From: Planctomycetota bacterium
Lineage (GTDB): Bacteria; Planctomycetota; UBA1135; GCA-002686595
Direction of reading: 5' to 3'
Assembly (NCBI GenBank): GCA_028823185.1
Contig: JAPKBY010000137.1
Span: 1-5,643 of the forward strand
Length of the DNA: 5,643 nucleotides
Each line of letters starts with the position of its first letter. The first letter of the stretch is position 1. The notes below the pieces were generated by a model. The model searched no databases and was not told the origin of the DNA. It saw nothing but the letters and a program-made list of their open reading frames with translations. Positions 1 through 5,643 of the stretch are shown piece after piece. The position numbers and the translations under genes are program-made.

Positions 1-788
1 GTCCGCAGAAGCCCAATGAGCTCACGAAACAGAGCTCCACCGAGCACTCCGACGGCGATCAACCACGGGCTGCTGTAGCCAGCGAGCACGCTCTTGAGGG
101 TGCGTTTGCCTCCCCCATCTGCGAGGAATTCAAACTCATCCATCTCACTCACGCTCGCTAGGACCACGCCACCCCCTGTGCCCCACTCAATCCCTGACGG
201 CTGATTTGAATGAAGCTTGAGAGACTGCTCTGAGCTCTTCTCCCCGGCTTCAATCTCCCGCAACAGCAACTTCAGAGCAGGGAAGACCCCGACACCCTTC
301 GCAGCGATCGCCTCAACACTCGGACGCCCACCAGGATTAAGGAGCTCCTCTAAGCGAGGAATGCTAAGAGCATCCCGCAGATCACACTTGTTGAATTGGA
401 AGACCAGCGGGAGCCTTGAGAACTCACGATCACAGATACCGAGCAAGAGCTCCAACTCATCCAATGCAGCGAGGTTCGCAGCGACCGCGCTCGCCGAAGA
501 ATCCGCAACGAACACGACCCCCTCAACGCGAGCGAGGCTCAGCCTTCGCATCTCTCGGCAGTGAGCTTGTCCGGGAGGCGCGAGGAGCTCCATCTCCGCC
601 CTCTTCTCATTGCGCCCCACGAGCTCTATGCAGACACGATCCGAGCTCCGAGTATCAGAGTTCGATTGCAAGAGTCGCATTCCATCACTCCCCACGACAC
701 CTAGAAGTACCTCACTCACGACAGCGATGTTTGTGGATTTACCCGAGAGCCCGGGCCCCCAATAAACGATCGACGCAGTCTCTCTCAT
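1..788 (-). CDS. MglA-like small Ras-family GTPase with possible C-terminal membrane segment (3' end beyond window)
   Basis: I translated this frame by hand; it stays open for 262 codons and leaves the window without a stop, so the C-terminus is missing. Residues 7-20 carry a P-loop, GPGLSGKS at 11-18, matching the MglA signature GPGLxGKT followed by TN. The G3 region reads APPGQ (70-74), followed by GVVFVADS (90-97) and a region like MglA's ANxESLxxL (NLAALDEL, 105-112). The guanine-specificity motif is FNKCDL (132-137), then a tail like MglA's (EAIAAKGVGVF, 159-169). These point to a GTP-binding switch protein of the MglA family, which in Myxococcus sets cell polarity and drives motility. 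Two departures stand out: alanine replaces the usual Thr/Asp of the G3 motif, and the switch I signature TEDERTLFF is not recognisable. After the GTPase domain (about 1-180) there is a linker of about 60 residues and a hydrophobic stretch at 241-261 that could anchor it in the membrane; MglA itself lacks this. The ATG overlaps the upstream stop, with AGGGG and AGGAGGAG ahead of it. The family call is strong; the cellular role is unknown. Confidence 0.9.
   Translation of the reverse strand, partial: MRETASIVYWGPGLSGKSTNIAVVSEVLLGVVGSDGMRLLQSNSDTRSSDRVCIELVGRNEKRAEMELLAPPGQAHCREMRRLSLARVEGVVFVADSSASAVAANLAALDELELLLGICDREFSRLPLVFQFNKCDLRDALSIPRLEELLNPGGRPSVEAIAAKGVGVFPALKLLLREIEAGEKSSEQSLKLHSNQPSGIEWGTGGGVVLASVSEMDEFEFLADGGGKRTLKSVLAGYSSPWLIAVGVLGGALFRELIGLLR
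785..788 (-). other. ATGA stop/start overlap coupling two genes
   Basis: The TGA stop of the membrane protein gene (785-787) shares bases with the ATG of the GTPase gene (786-788). Such overlaps usually mean that ribosomes finishing the first gene re-initiate on the second, keeping the two products in step. This supports one transcript and a shared function. Confidence 0.85.
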
Positions 789-1723
789 CGAGTGACCCCT
801 GCTCCTCCTGCAGCATGGGAACCACCGGAGGAGAGCTCTCCCCCGAGCAAGACAAGATCTCGGCTGACTCCACCTGCACCAGCCCACTCAGAGCCTCCGC
901 GCTCTAGCGCGTACGCAAGCCAATGCCGCGCCTCTCTAACGGAGCCCGCCTCTAGAGCTAAGAGCGCCTTCTCTCGGGCCTCCTCTGCGTCGACTGAGCG
1001 ACTGATCGCAGCTAACCTTGAGTCCTCCTCTCGCTGAGACTCGACCCTCGCGAGCCTCCGCATCTCCCCCTCCAATCTGAGCCTCTCGGCGGCGACTGCT
1101 GGCATTCCCAACCAGAGCCCGCGCCCATCGAGCAAGCTGGCCAGCTTCGAGACTCGCTCCCGCACAGAGCTCAGATCACCTGCCTCTGCTGCTGGGAGAG
1201 CAGCCCACTCAGTGCGTAGCTCAAGCTCCCTTCGCAGCCCAGTCAAGAGGAGCAAGAGCACTAACCCTGCCCCAACAGCGACCTTCAATACGCGCGTTCG
1301 ATCGCGGCGAGAGCTAGCGCCCACACGCGGTCTCAGAAGCTCCGCGGGACTCTGCTTAGGAGAGTTCTCCGATCCGATCGCTTCGAGCTCAGCTGCCCAC
1401 TTCAGGGAGCCCTCTCCCCTCAATAATTCCGCCAGACGTAGGGCCTCAGCTCTAGGAGAGATCCTGAGAGACGCTGCAGCCTCGGGGTGCTCAACCCCTA
1501 AGAGGACCAATGTGATCAAAGCTTCACGATCGCGTGGCTCGCGCTCCAGCCTCTTCAAGACATGCTCCATCGCCACCTCGGCGAGGCGCTCATCTACAGC
1601 AGCTCGCGCCTGCGCGAGTTGTCTCTTGGCGTCACGCGGTGAAGACGAGATCCTCACGGCCCCTGCTATGGCCGCCAAGATCTCATCCGTCGCGAGGCCC
1701 CCTGCCCGATACGAATAGTCCAT
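785..1723 (-). CDS. Single-pass membrane protein with helical/TPR-like flanks, unknown function
   Basis: I do not recognise a named family for this 312-residue protein. Residues 1-140 are rich in Ala, Leu, Arg and Glu and look helical; 50-105 has the Ala/Leu spacing of TPR-like helix pairs. A basic patch (139-147) leads into one strongly hydrophobic span (about 148-163, with a run of six leucines), so the N-terminal half is probably cytoplasmic. Residues 206-250 look like a coiled coil, followed by another TPR-like helix pair (about 252-275) and a Gly/Ser-rich tail. No catalytic motif is visible. The start is well fixed on the 5' side because an in-frame TGA lies two codons before the ATG at 1723, but no clear Shine-Dalgarno precedes it, so a later start remains possible. 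Its stop overlaps the start of the MglA-like GTPase gene, which makes it the best candidate for a membrane partner, adaptor or regulator of that GTPase. That role is inferred from position only. Confidence 0.8.
   Translation of the reverse strand: MDYSYRAGGLATDEILAAIAGAVRISSSPRDAKRQLAQARAAVDERLAEVAMEHVLKRLEREPRDREALITLVLLGVEHPEAAASLRISPRAEALRLAELLRGEGSLKWAAELEAIGSENSPKQSPAELLRPRVGASSRRDRTRVLKVAVGAGLVLLLLLTGLRRELELRTEWAALPAAEAGDLSSVRERVSKLASLLDGRGLWLGMPAVAAERLRLEGEMRRLARVESQREEDSRLAAISRSVDAEEAREKALLALEAGSVREARHWLAYALERGGSEWAGAGGVSRDLVLLGGELSSGGSHAAGGAGVTR
796..809 (-). promoter_or_regulatory. Ribosome binding site for the GTPase gene
   Basis: On the minus strand an AGGGG (796-800) lies seven bases before the ATG at 788, and an AGGAGGAG (802-809) lies a little further upstream. 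Both sit inside the 3' end of the preceding gene. They support the ATG at 788 as the start and contrast with the membrane protein gene, which lacks a visible Shine-Dalgarno. Confidence 0.6.
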
Positions 1724-1795
1724 TGTTCACGCGAGCCTTGCCCAAGGCGTCGCATTCCAACTATCGGTCTCTGACGAGCTCACTCTGAAGAGAGA

Positions 1796-1815
1796 GTTGA
1801 AGACTCTGCTTCAAC
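1796..1815. repeat. Inverted repeat upstream of the membrane protein gene
   Basis: GTTGAAG (1796-1802) and CTTCAAC (1809-1815) form a perfect 7-base inverted repeat around a 6-base centre. No T-run follows on either strand, so it does not look like a terminator. Lying about 75-90 bases before the ATG at 1723, it could be a regulator-binding site or a hairpin in the leader. It could also be chance. Confidence 0.4.
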
Positions 1816-1838
1816 ACGCCACAGAGGTACAAAGGACA

Positions 1839-1872
1839 AGGGTCCCACACCACAGAAGTGATGTGGGACCCT
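1839..1872 (-). terminator. Strong hairpin, likely transcription terminator of the lipoprotein gene
   Basis: AGGGTCCCACA and TGTGGGACCCT form a perfect 11-base stem (1839-1849 with 1862-1872) around a 12-base loop. In the direction of the lipoprotein transcript it is followed by TGTCCTTTG, a weak T-rich tail rather than a clean U-tract. It lies about 50 bases after the stop codon. It probably ends the lipoprotein transcript, fully or partly; an attenuator or RNA-stabilising role is also possible. Confidence 0.65.
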
Positions 1873-1882
1873 GTTGGCTCCC

Positions 1883-1904
1883 TCCGAGGGCACACACCCT
1901 CGGA
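1883..1904 (-). terminator. Second hairpin directly behind the lipoprotein stop
   Basis: TCCGAGGG and CCCTCGGA form a perfect 8-base stem (1883-1890 with 1897-1904) around a 6-base loop. It begins 19 bases after the stop codon in the direction of transcription. No T-run follows, so on its own it is a poor intrinsic terminator. Together with the stronger hairpin just beyond it, it looks like a tandem terminator or a structure protecting the mRNA 3' end. Confidence 0.5.
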
Positions 1905-1923
1905 CCAATTGATTACCGCTGAC

Positions 1924-4900
1924 TTAGAACAGCGGGGTAAAGCTCAGCGCGCCGGCGGTGTTGTTCGCCGCATCCTTCAGGCCAGCTGCTAACTCAAGGC
2001 TCTGACCCTCCTCTAGAGGCTGAAGCAGGTAGAGCGTGCAAGAGTTTCCGTCACCAGGCTCCACATCAGCGACGAAGACGCCGCCGCTTGAATCCCAGTT
2101 CATCGGATCGGCGCAGTAGGACGAATCTACGTCCTCACTGAACCTCACCTCGACAACAGCGCCACTCGAATCAGCACGGTAATTCACAAAGGCATCTGAG
2201 ATCCAAGGGGCGACAAAGTCACCCGTGCAGCTCCCCGAGACGCTACCGGCGGAGGATGTCATTATGTTCCCGCTGCAGTCCATGACACCGCTAACGATTG
2301 CTGTGATGCCGAAGTTCGGATCCAACTCAACGCTCGTTCCGAGCGAGATCTTCACTGTCCTTGCTGAGCTGTCGTACTCAAAATCAGCAGTGCCCAGAGA
2401 TACGAGCTGGCTGCCGTTCATGAAGATGTAGTTCCACGGGATGAAGTAAGTGTTTGCGTCAAGATCCTCATCGAAGCTCACGGTGATCCAGTCGCCACCG
2501 TAACCAGAGATCGCGACCCCTTCGACCGCAACCACGACCGGGGGAGTGACGTCTGCAGCGACCACAGCTCTGGTGATTAAGAACGACGTGTTACCTGCGA
2601 GGTCCGAGAGCGTGAAGCTCACCTGGTCGAGGGCAGCCGGCGTCGAGTCGAAGGTGACACGGCAGCAGCGAGGGCTCACCATCTCTGAGGCCGAAGCCGG
2701 GACTCCGTTCAGCGCAAACTGAGAGGGGTCTGCGGTGAACACAGGGTCGAGAGCCTCACTGCAGTGCAGCAGCACGCAGCTCGGATAGAGCGGATCGAGG
2801 CGCACATCTCCCACAAAAGCGGTCGGAAAAGAGCTGTCGCCAGTGGCTGTCGCGATGTCGACATCAGCGACACCACGAACGACGCCCTGAGCTGTCTGCA
2901 CGTTCTCAACTGTCACCGTATAGCTCGCTCCGTCCTGGAGGTTGCCCGTCGTGTTACGGCCGAGGGTCATCCAAACGAAACGGTCACCATCAAAGTTGAT
3001 CTTAGCCCCGCTGAGATCAACGAACTCTCCACCAGTGGAGAGCGTGTAGTTGGACGGATCTGTGATCCCCCACGGGCTCATCGCTCGATCGAAGAGAATG
3101 ACCACCGTGTCATTGTTCTCGCCGCTCACCACGCTGAGGACGGTCGCACCCGACATGAAGCTCGGCGAGCTTGAGTCCTCAACGGAGAGGCTTTGCCCCA
3201 ACGCTGGGTAAAGGTGGTTTCCAGCGAGGTCCGTAATTCCGGAGACATCAATGGTGTAGTCAGGCTGAACAGTTACGCCAAATTCAACGCGGACGCCAAG
3301 CCCTTGGTCCTGGGTTGTAGTGCTCGTTGCGGCCCCAGCGACGATCTCGCCTCCACCGTCACGGAGGACATAGCGGGTCGAACCGAAGAGATCGCCCGTC
3401 CAGTCACAGGGCTCGCTGAAGCGGAGAACGACAGCATCACCAGAGGACTCCCGCCAGCAATCAACCAACAACGGCTGAGACGTCTCATAGGTGACGAGCC
3501 CGGTCGTGTTGTCGCCAGAGAGAGAGTTTCCACCCAGGTCTCGGACGTTGTCAAAGGTGAGAGCGAAGTCATCACCGCGCTTCAGGTTGATCCCTGTCGC
3601 AGCTCCAAGAGTCACAGCGCATGTACGATGAGTATCGTTATAGCTGAAGCTCGCGTTGGAGAGCGTCTGCGGCGTACCGAGAGGAGACTCAAAGCTCCAC
3701 TTAGAAGAGTCTTCGCAATCGAAGGCGTACATGGACTCACTAAAGACCACAAAGATCTCATCGTTCGATGCGCCCTCATATGCGCTCACGTAGGTCCCTG
3801 CCACAACAGGCGCAGAGGTGTCCGTTGAAGTGACTTCAACCCCAACTTGAGCTGAGCCCATCGCGTTACCAGCGAAGTCTACGAGAGCGTTACAAGTCAA
3901 CGTGTCAGCGCCAGGCATTACGATCGAATCACAAGTCAGACGAAGGACTCGACTGCCATTCAGGAAGCTGACCGTGTTGACGATCACTCCGCTGGAGACG
4001 GACCAGTTGCCAACATCTAGAGCGCTAAGCTCGGAGCAATCTTCGCTCAAGCTGACCTCAAGGGTCGCTCCCGTCGCGTCGTAGACGCGGTTCTGAACCA
4101 CATCAACGACGTAGGGCGTCACGTCGTCGCCGGTGACCGATCCACTGCAAGAGCCAGTGAAGTACTCACCATCGATCTCCAAGACGCTGAGGCACACCAG
4201 CTCCCATGAGCTTCCGTACTCAAAATCAGAGCCTAAGCTCACGTGGAAGATACGGTTCTCGAAGTCATAGCTGACGTGCTCGCCAGCCAAAGGGATCATA
4301 GACCCACCTATGGTCAGCTCCCAATGGTTCGGATCCATCGCAGATTGAACGTCAAAGGATTGAGTCATGTAGGCCGTCAGAGTGTCGCCACCCTGATTCT
4401 CGACGGACGACACCACACATTCGCTCGTGAAGGTGTTCTCGATCGAGGAGGGCTGTGTGACAGCGAAGGTGCCGCTGTTATTGAGCCCATTTCCACGAAG
4501 GTCCATCAAGAGCGAGGAGATTTGGACCGTGTCGACGCTAGGTATCACAGGCTGTGAATATGAGACCCGAATCGTGTCCCCTGCAGCTTGAGTTACAGAG
4601 AGCGCGAGGTTGCCTTCAACGTAGTAGTAAGAGCCAGGCATGCAGAAGAAGGGGTCCATCTCCTCATCAAAGGTGAAGTCGATGACCGTTCCATATTCAC
4701 CCACTGAGAGGTTCTGCTCGACTGCGAGGAGCATCGGCGCGACAGAGTCGCCTGCGCTGACACCGCTCATGGCGTCATAGACAGCATTGACCTCAGCGAC
4801 CGTCTTAATCACCGAGGGGGTGAGCGTAAAGCTCTCATGCAGGGCCGTTGCCTCGCCTAAGGTAAATGAGACGCTCGCAGCAACTGCGTCATACACGATG

Positions 4901-5418
4901 CCTGCGCCGCTGAGGTCCTGAGCGTAACCGGAGACGCTATAGGACCAGTTCGCGGTGTCCTCAACTTCGCTCTGAATGAGCCAGGGACCAGAGACTGTGA
5001 GCGAGATCTCATCCTCTCCAAGGCCGACCTGCGTCGCCGAGGTGATCGCAAATGTAGTCGCGCTCGAATCACTCGTCGCGACCTCGACCCACTCACTCGA
5101 GTAGCTCTCTCCGAAAAAGCGAACCTCATCAGAGGGGCTCACGCGCTCGCTCCACGTCACCTCTGCCCTGTCACCGTTGTAGCTAACGGATTGAGCCGTT
5201 TGGCCTCCGTCCGCTTGATACGCCTCGAGATCTGAACCCGAAGGGTCAGATGTAAAGGACAAGACCGTCGTATGACCCGTGGGGTCGATATTTAAATCCT
5301 GTTTCCCGTGCTTAAGGCTGAAGGTGATTACGCCGGGAGCTTCGCTGGAAGAGCAGGCAGCTAGGAAGAGCACAGATCCAAGAGCGATCGCGCGTGTTGC
5401 TGAAGAGAGTGTGTACAT
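1924..5418 (-). CDS. Large surface lipoprotein with about ten tandem Ig-like (SbsA/SwmB, Big_5-type) domains
   Basis: The frame is open from an ATG at 5532, but I place the start at the ATG at 5418. From there residues 1-22 form a classic lipoprotein signal: a short polar and basic start (R9), a hydrophobic core and the lipobox L-A-A-C with the lipidated cysteine at 22, followed by Ser. The precursor is then 1164 residues. After a beta-rich region (about 30-120) come about ten Ig-like domains of roughly 105 residues. Each has an F-S-E-x-x-D-like strand (for example 559-564, 667-672, 1093-1098), an aromatic landmark of the N-W/Y type (158, 265, 366, 472, 574, 683, 791, 901, 997, 1108), and in most copies a D-L-A-G-N motif (306, 514, 627, 730, 939, 1047). 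This pattern is typical of SbsA/SwmB Ig-like domains in secreted surface proteins. The protein is acidic, poor in Lys, and has 19 cysteines besides the lipidated one, so disulfides are likely. There is no enzymatic domain and no C-terminal sorting signal; the last domain ends at the stop. It is probably an extended rod at the cell surface for adhesion or scaffolding, but its ligand is unknown. A weak AAAGG lies 12 bases before the ATG. Confidence 0.87.
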   Translation of the reverse strand: MYTLSSATRAIALGSVLFLAACSSSEAPGVITFSLKHGKQDLNIDPTGHTTVLSFTSDPSGSDLEAYQADGGQTAQSVSYNGDRAEVTWSERVSPSDEVRFFGESYSSEWVEVATSDSSATTFAITSATQVGLGEDEISLTVSGPWLIQSEVEDTANWSYSVSGYAQDLSGAGIVYDAVAASVSFTLGEATALHESFTLTPSVIKTVAEVNAVYDAMSGVSAGDSVAPMLLAVEQNLSVGEYGTVIDFTFDEEMDPFFCMPGSYYYVEGNLALSVTQAAGDTIRVSYSQPVIPSVDTVQISSLLMDLRGNGLNNSGTFAVTQPSSIENTFTSECVVSSVENQGGDTLTAYMTQSFDVQSAMDPNHWELTIGGSMIPLAGEHVSYDFENRIFHVSLGSDFEYGSSWELVCLSVLEIDGEYFTGSCSGSVTGDDVTPYVVDVVQNRVYDATGATLEVSLSEDCSELSALDVGNWSVSSGVIVNTVSFLNGSRVLRLTCDSIVMPGADTLTCNALVDFAGNAMGSAQVGVEVTSTDTSAPVVAGTYVSAYEGASNDEIFVVFSESMYAFDCEDSSKWSFESPLGTPQTLSNASFSYNDTHRTCAVTLGAATGINLKRGDDFALTFDNVRDLGGNSLSGDNTTGLVTYETSQPLLVDCWRESSGDAVVLRFSEPCDWTGDLFGSTRYVLRDGGGEIVAGAATSTTTQDQGLGVRVEFGVTVQPDYTIDVSGITDLAGNHLYPALGQSLSVEDSSSPSFMSGATVLSVVSGENNDTVVILFDRAMSPWGITDPSNYTLSTGGEFVDLSGAKINFDGDRFVWMTLGRNTTGNLQDGASYTVTVENVQTAQGVVRGVADVDIATATGDSSFPTAFVGDVRLDPLYPSCVLLHCSEALDPVFTADPSQFALNGVPASASEMVSPRCCRVTFDSTPAALDQVSFTLSDLAGNTSFLITRAVVAADVTPPVVVAVEGVAISGYGGDWITVSFDEDLDANTYFIPWNYIFMNGSQLVSLGTADFEYDSSARTVKISLGTSVELDPNFGITAIVSGVMDCSGNIMTSSAGSVSGSCTGDFVAPWISDAFVNYRADSSGAVVEVRFSEDVDSSYCADPMNWDSSGGVFVADVEPGDGNSCTLYLLQPLEEGQSLELAAGLKDAANNTAGALSFTPLF
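1927..5055 (-). repeat. Five diverged copies of a two-domain coding super-repeat (about 210 residues each)
   Basis: Within the lipoprotein, the Ig-like domains alternate between two subtypes. Approximate units are residues 122-326 (4441-5055), 327-531 (3826-4440), 532-746 (3181-3825), 747-954 (2557-3180) and 955-1164 (1927-2556). The first domain of each pair opens with a G/N-rich turn before its strand (GEDEI, GGDTL, SNDEI, NNDTV, GGDWI), usually carries a strand ending in L-G, and in four of five leads to a G-D-x-x-x-P junction. The second has the F-S-E-x-x-D strand directly and lacks that L-G strand. The aromatic landmark recurs every 206-218 residues within each subtype. The copies are too diverged to be obvious as DNA repeats. 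Confidence 0.6.
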
Positions 5419-5442
5419 CTGGTTTGGGAGCCTTTCGGACTT

Positions 5443-5459
5443 TGTGTGTGTGTGTGTGT
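5443..5459 (-). repeat. (AC)8 dinucleotide tract in the lipoprotein leader
   Basis: On the plus strand this is TG repeated eight times plus one T; read as mRNA it is an uninterrupted AC run. It ends about 25 bases before the ATG at 5418, between the presumed promoter and the ribosome binding region. Dinucleotide tracts of this length can gain or lose units by slipped-strand mispairing. Here that would change leader length rather than reading frame, unless translation starts at the upstream ATG (5532). Confidence 0.85.
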
Positions 5460-5465
5460 TCCAAC

Positions 5466-5477
5466 CCTCGATCGAGG
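5466..5477. promoter_or_regulatory. Perfect 12-base palindrome, possible operator
   Basis: CCTCGATCGAGG is its own reverse complement, seven bases upstream of the AC tract and about 48 bases before the lipoprotein start. Its position would suit a repressor site or a small leader hairpin. It contains the hexamer CGATCG, which is common throughout this window, so part of the palindrome may reflect general word use. Confidence 0.3.
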
Positions 5478-5643
5478 ACTGGAGAAAAGTCTGGGGAGCG
5501 GGAAAAGCACATGGCTTCACCCGAGAGCACACTTCGTCCCCATAGGAAGTCGCTCTTTAGAGAGACCTCTGAATTCCTCGCTTTTACACACAAAAAGCAG
5601 CTAACCCCCGCGCGAAACACTCCCACGCGAGCACAGACTAGAC

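Larger units (their letters stand above)
1724..1923. other. Intergenic gap between lipoprotein and membrane protein genes
   Basis: These 200 bases lie between two genes read in the same direction. They contain three inverted repeats (listed separately) and no credible open frame. I looked for a promoter for the downstream pair on the minus strand and found no convincing -35/-10 pair. If the hairpins terminate transcription, a promoter must lie in the roughly 115 bases before the ATG at 1723. Confidence 0.6.
5419..5643 (-). promoter_or_regulatory. Upstream and leader region of the lipoprotein gene
   Basis: These 225 bases precede the lipoprotein ATG and should hold its promoter. I could not find a -35/-10 pair with good spacing. 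What is visible is a run of T followed by GTGTGTAAAAG on the minus strand near 5580-5597, the 12-base palindrome at 5466-5477 and the (AC)8 tract at 5443-5459. The frame running through the left half from the ATG at 5532 encodes a low-complexity His-Thr stretch and is probably untranslated. Confidence 0.4.

Noticed and set aside
217..1788. Several plus-strand frames opposite the GTPase and membrane protein genes
   Set aside because: They are Ser/Arg/Pro-rich, low in family-like character and overlap each other, while the minus strand carries clear GTPase motifs and a membrane span.
2764..3828. Plus-strand open frames opposite the lipoprotein gene (2764-3174 and 3193-3828)
   Set aside because: They lie antisense to a well-supported domain-repeat gene, show no recognisable motif, and are typical of shadow frames in GC-rich DNA.
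2374..4229. Identical 14-base match (2374-2387 and 4216-4229) inside the lipoprotein gene
   Set aside because: Both encode D-F-E-Y, but at non-equivalent points of their domains, so this looks like coincidence rather than recent duplication.
4857..5129. Minus-strand Arg/Ser-rich frame inside the lipoprotein gene
   Set aside because: It is an out-of-frame reading of the lipoprotein coding sequence, with composition typical of a frame shadow.
304..5391. Cyanobacterial origin suggested by two GCGATCGC octamers
   Set aside because: Two sites are too few, and neither the MglA-like module nor the lipoprotein points to cyanobacteria.
5551..5570. Short CTCT/AGAG inverted repeats upstream of the lipoprotein gene
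   Set aside because: The arms are only four bases, low-complexity and able to pair in several ways, so they are not distinguishable from chance.
5312..5626. Minus-strand frame of 104 codons overlapping the lipoprotein start in another frame
   Set aside because: It overlaps the signal peptide region, contains the AC tract and matches nothing recognisable.

Overview
The window reads almost entirely on the minus strand and holds three protein-coding genes in one direction. From right to left they are a large surface lipoprotein, a single-pass membrane protein of unknown function, and an MglA-like small GTPase cut off by the left edge. The lipoprotein signal peptide (lipobox L-A-A-C) points to a bacterium, probably a diderm. 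An MglA-family GTPase beside a membrane partner, in moderately GC-rich DNA, would suit a Myxococcota-like or other deltaproteobacterial or planctomycetal lineage. The taxon cannot be fixed from this window.

Layout. Positions 5419-5643 are upstream and leader DNA for the lipoprotein, with an (AC)8 dinucleotide tract and a perfect 12-base palindrome close to the start codon. Positions 1924-5418 encode a lipoprotein of 1164 residues. After the signal peptide and an N-terminal beta-rich region it is built from about ten Ig-like domains of the SbsA/SwmB ('Big_5') type. By my reading these alternate between two subtypes, giving five copies of a two-domain unit of about 210 residues. Positions 1724-1923 are an intergenic gap with three inverted repeats; two of them lie directly behind the lipoprotein stop and probably end or attenuate its transcript. 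Positions 785-1723 encode a 312-residue protein with a helical, TPR-like N-terminal half, one membrane span and a coiled-coil/TPR-like C-terminal half. Positions 1-788 encode the GTPase, whose ATG overlaps the previous stop in an ATGA arrangement.

How they may work together. The last two genes look translationally coupled and are probably one functional module: a GTPase switch with a possible C-terminal membrane anchor, plus a membrane-bound helical-repeat partner. The lipoprotein is separated from them by hairpins, so a functional link is only suggested by position. No RNA genes, mobile elements, CRISPR arrays or origins were seen, and the long plus-strand frames look like shadows of the minus-strand genes.
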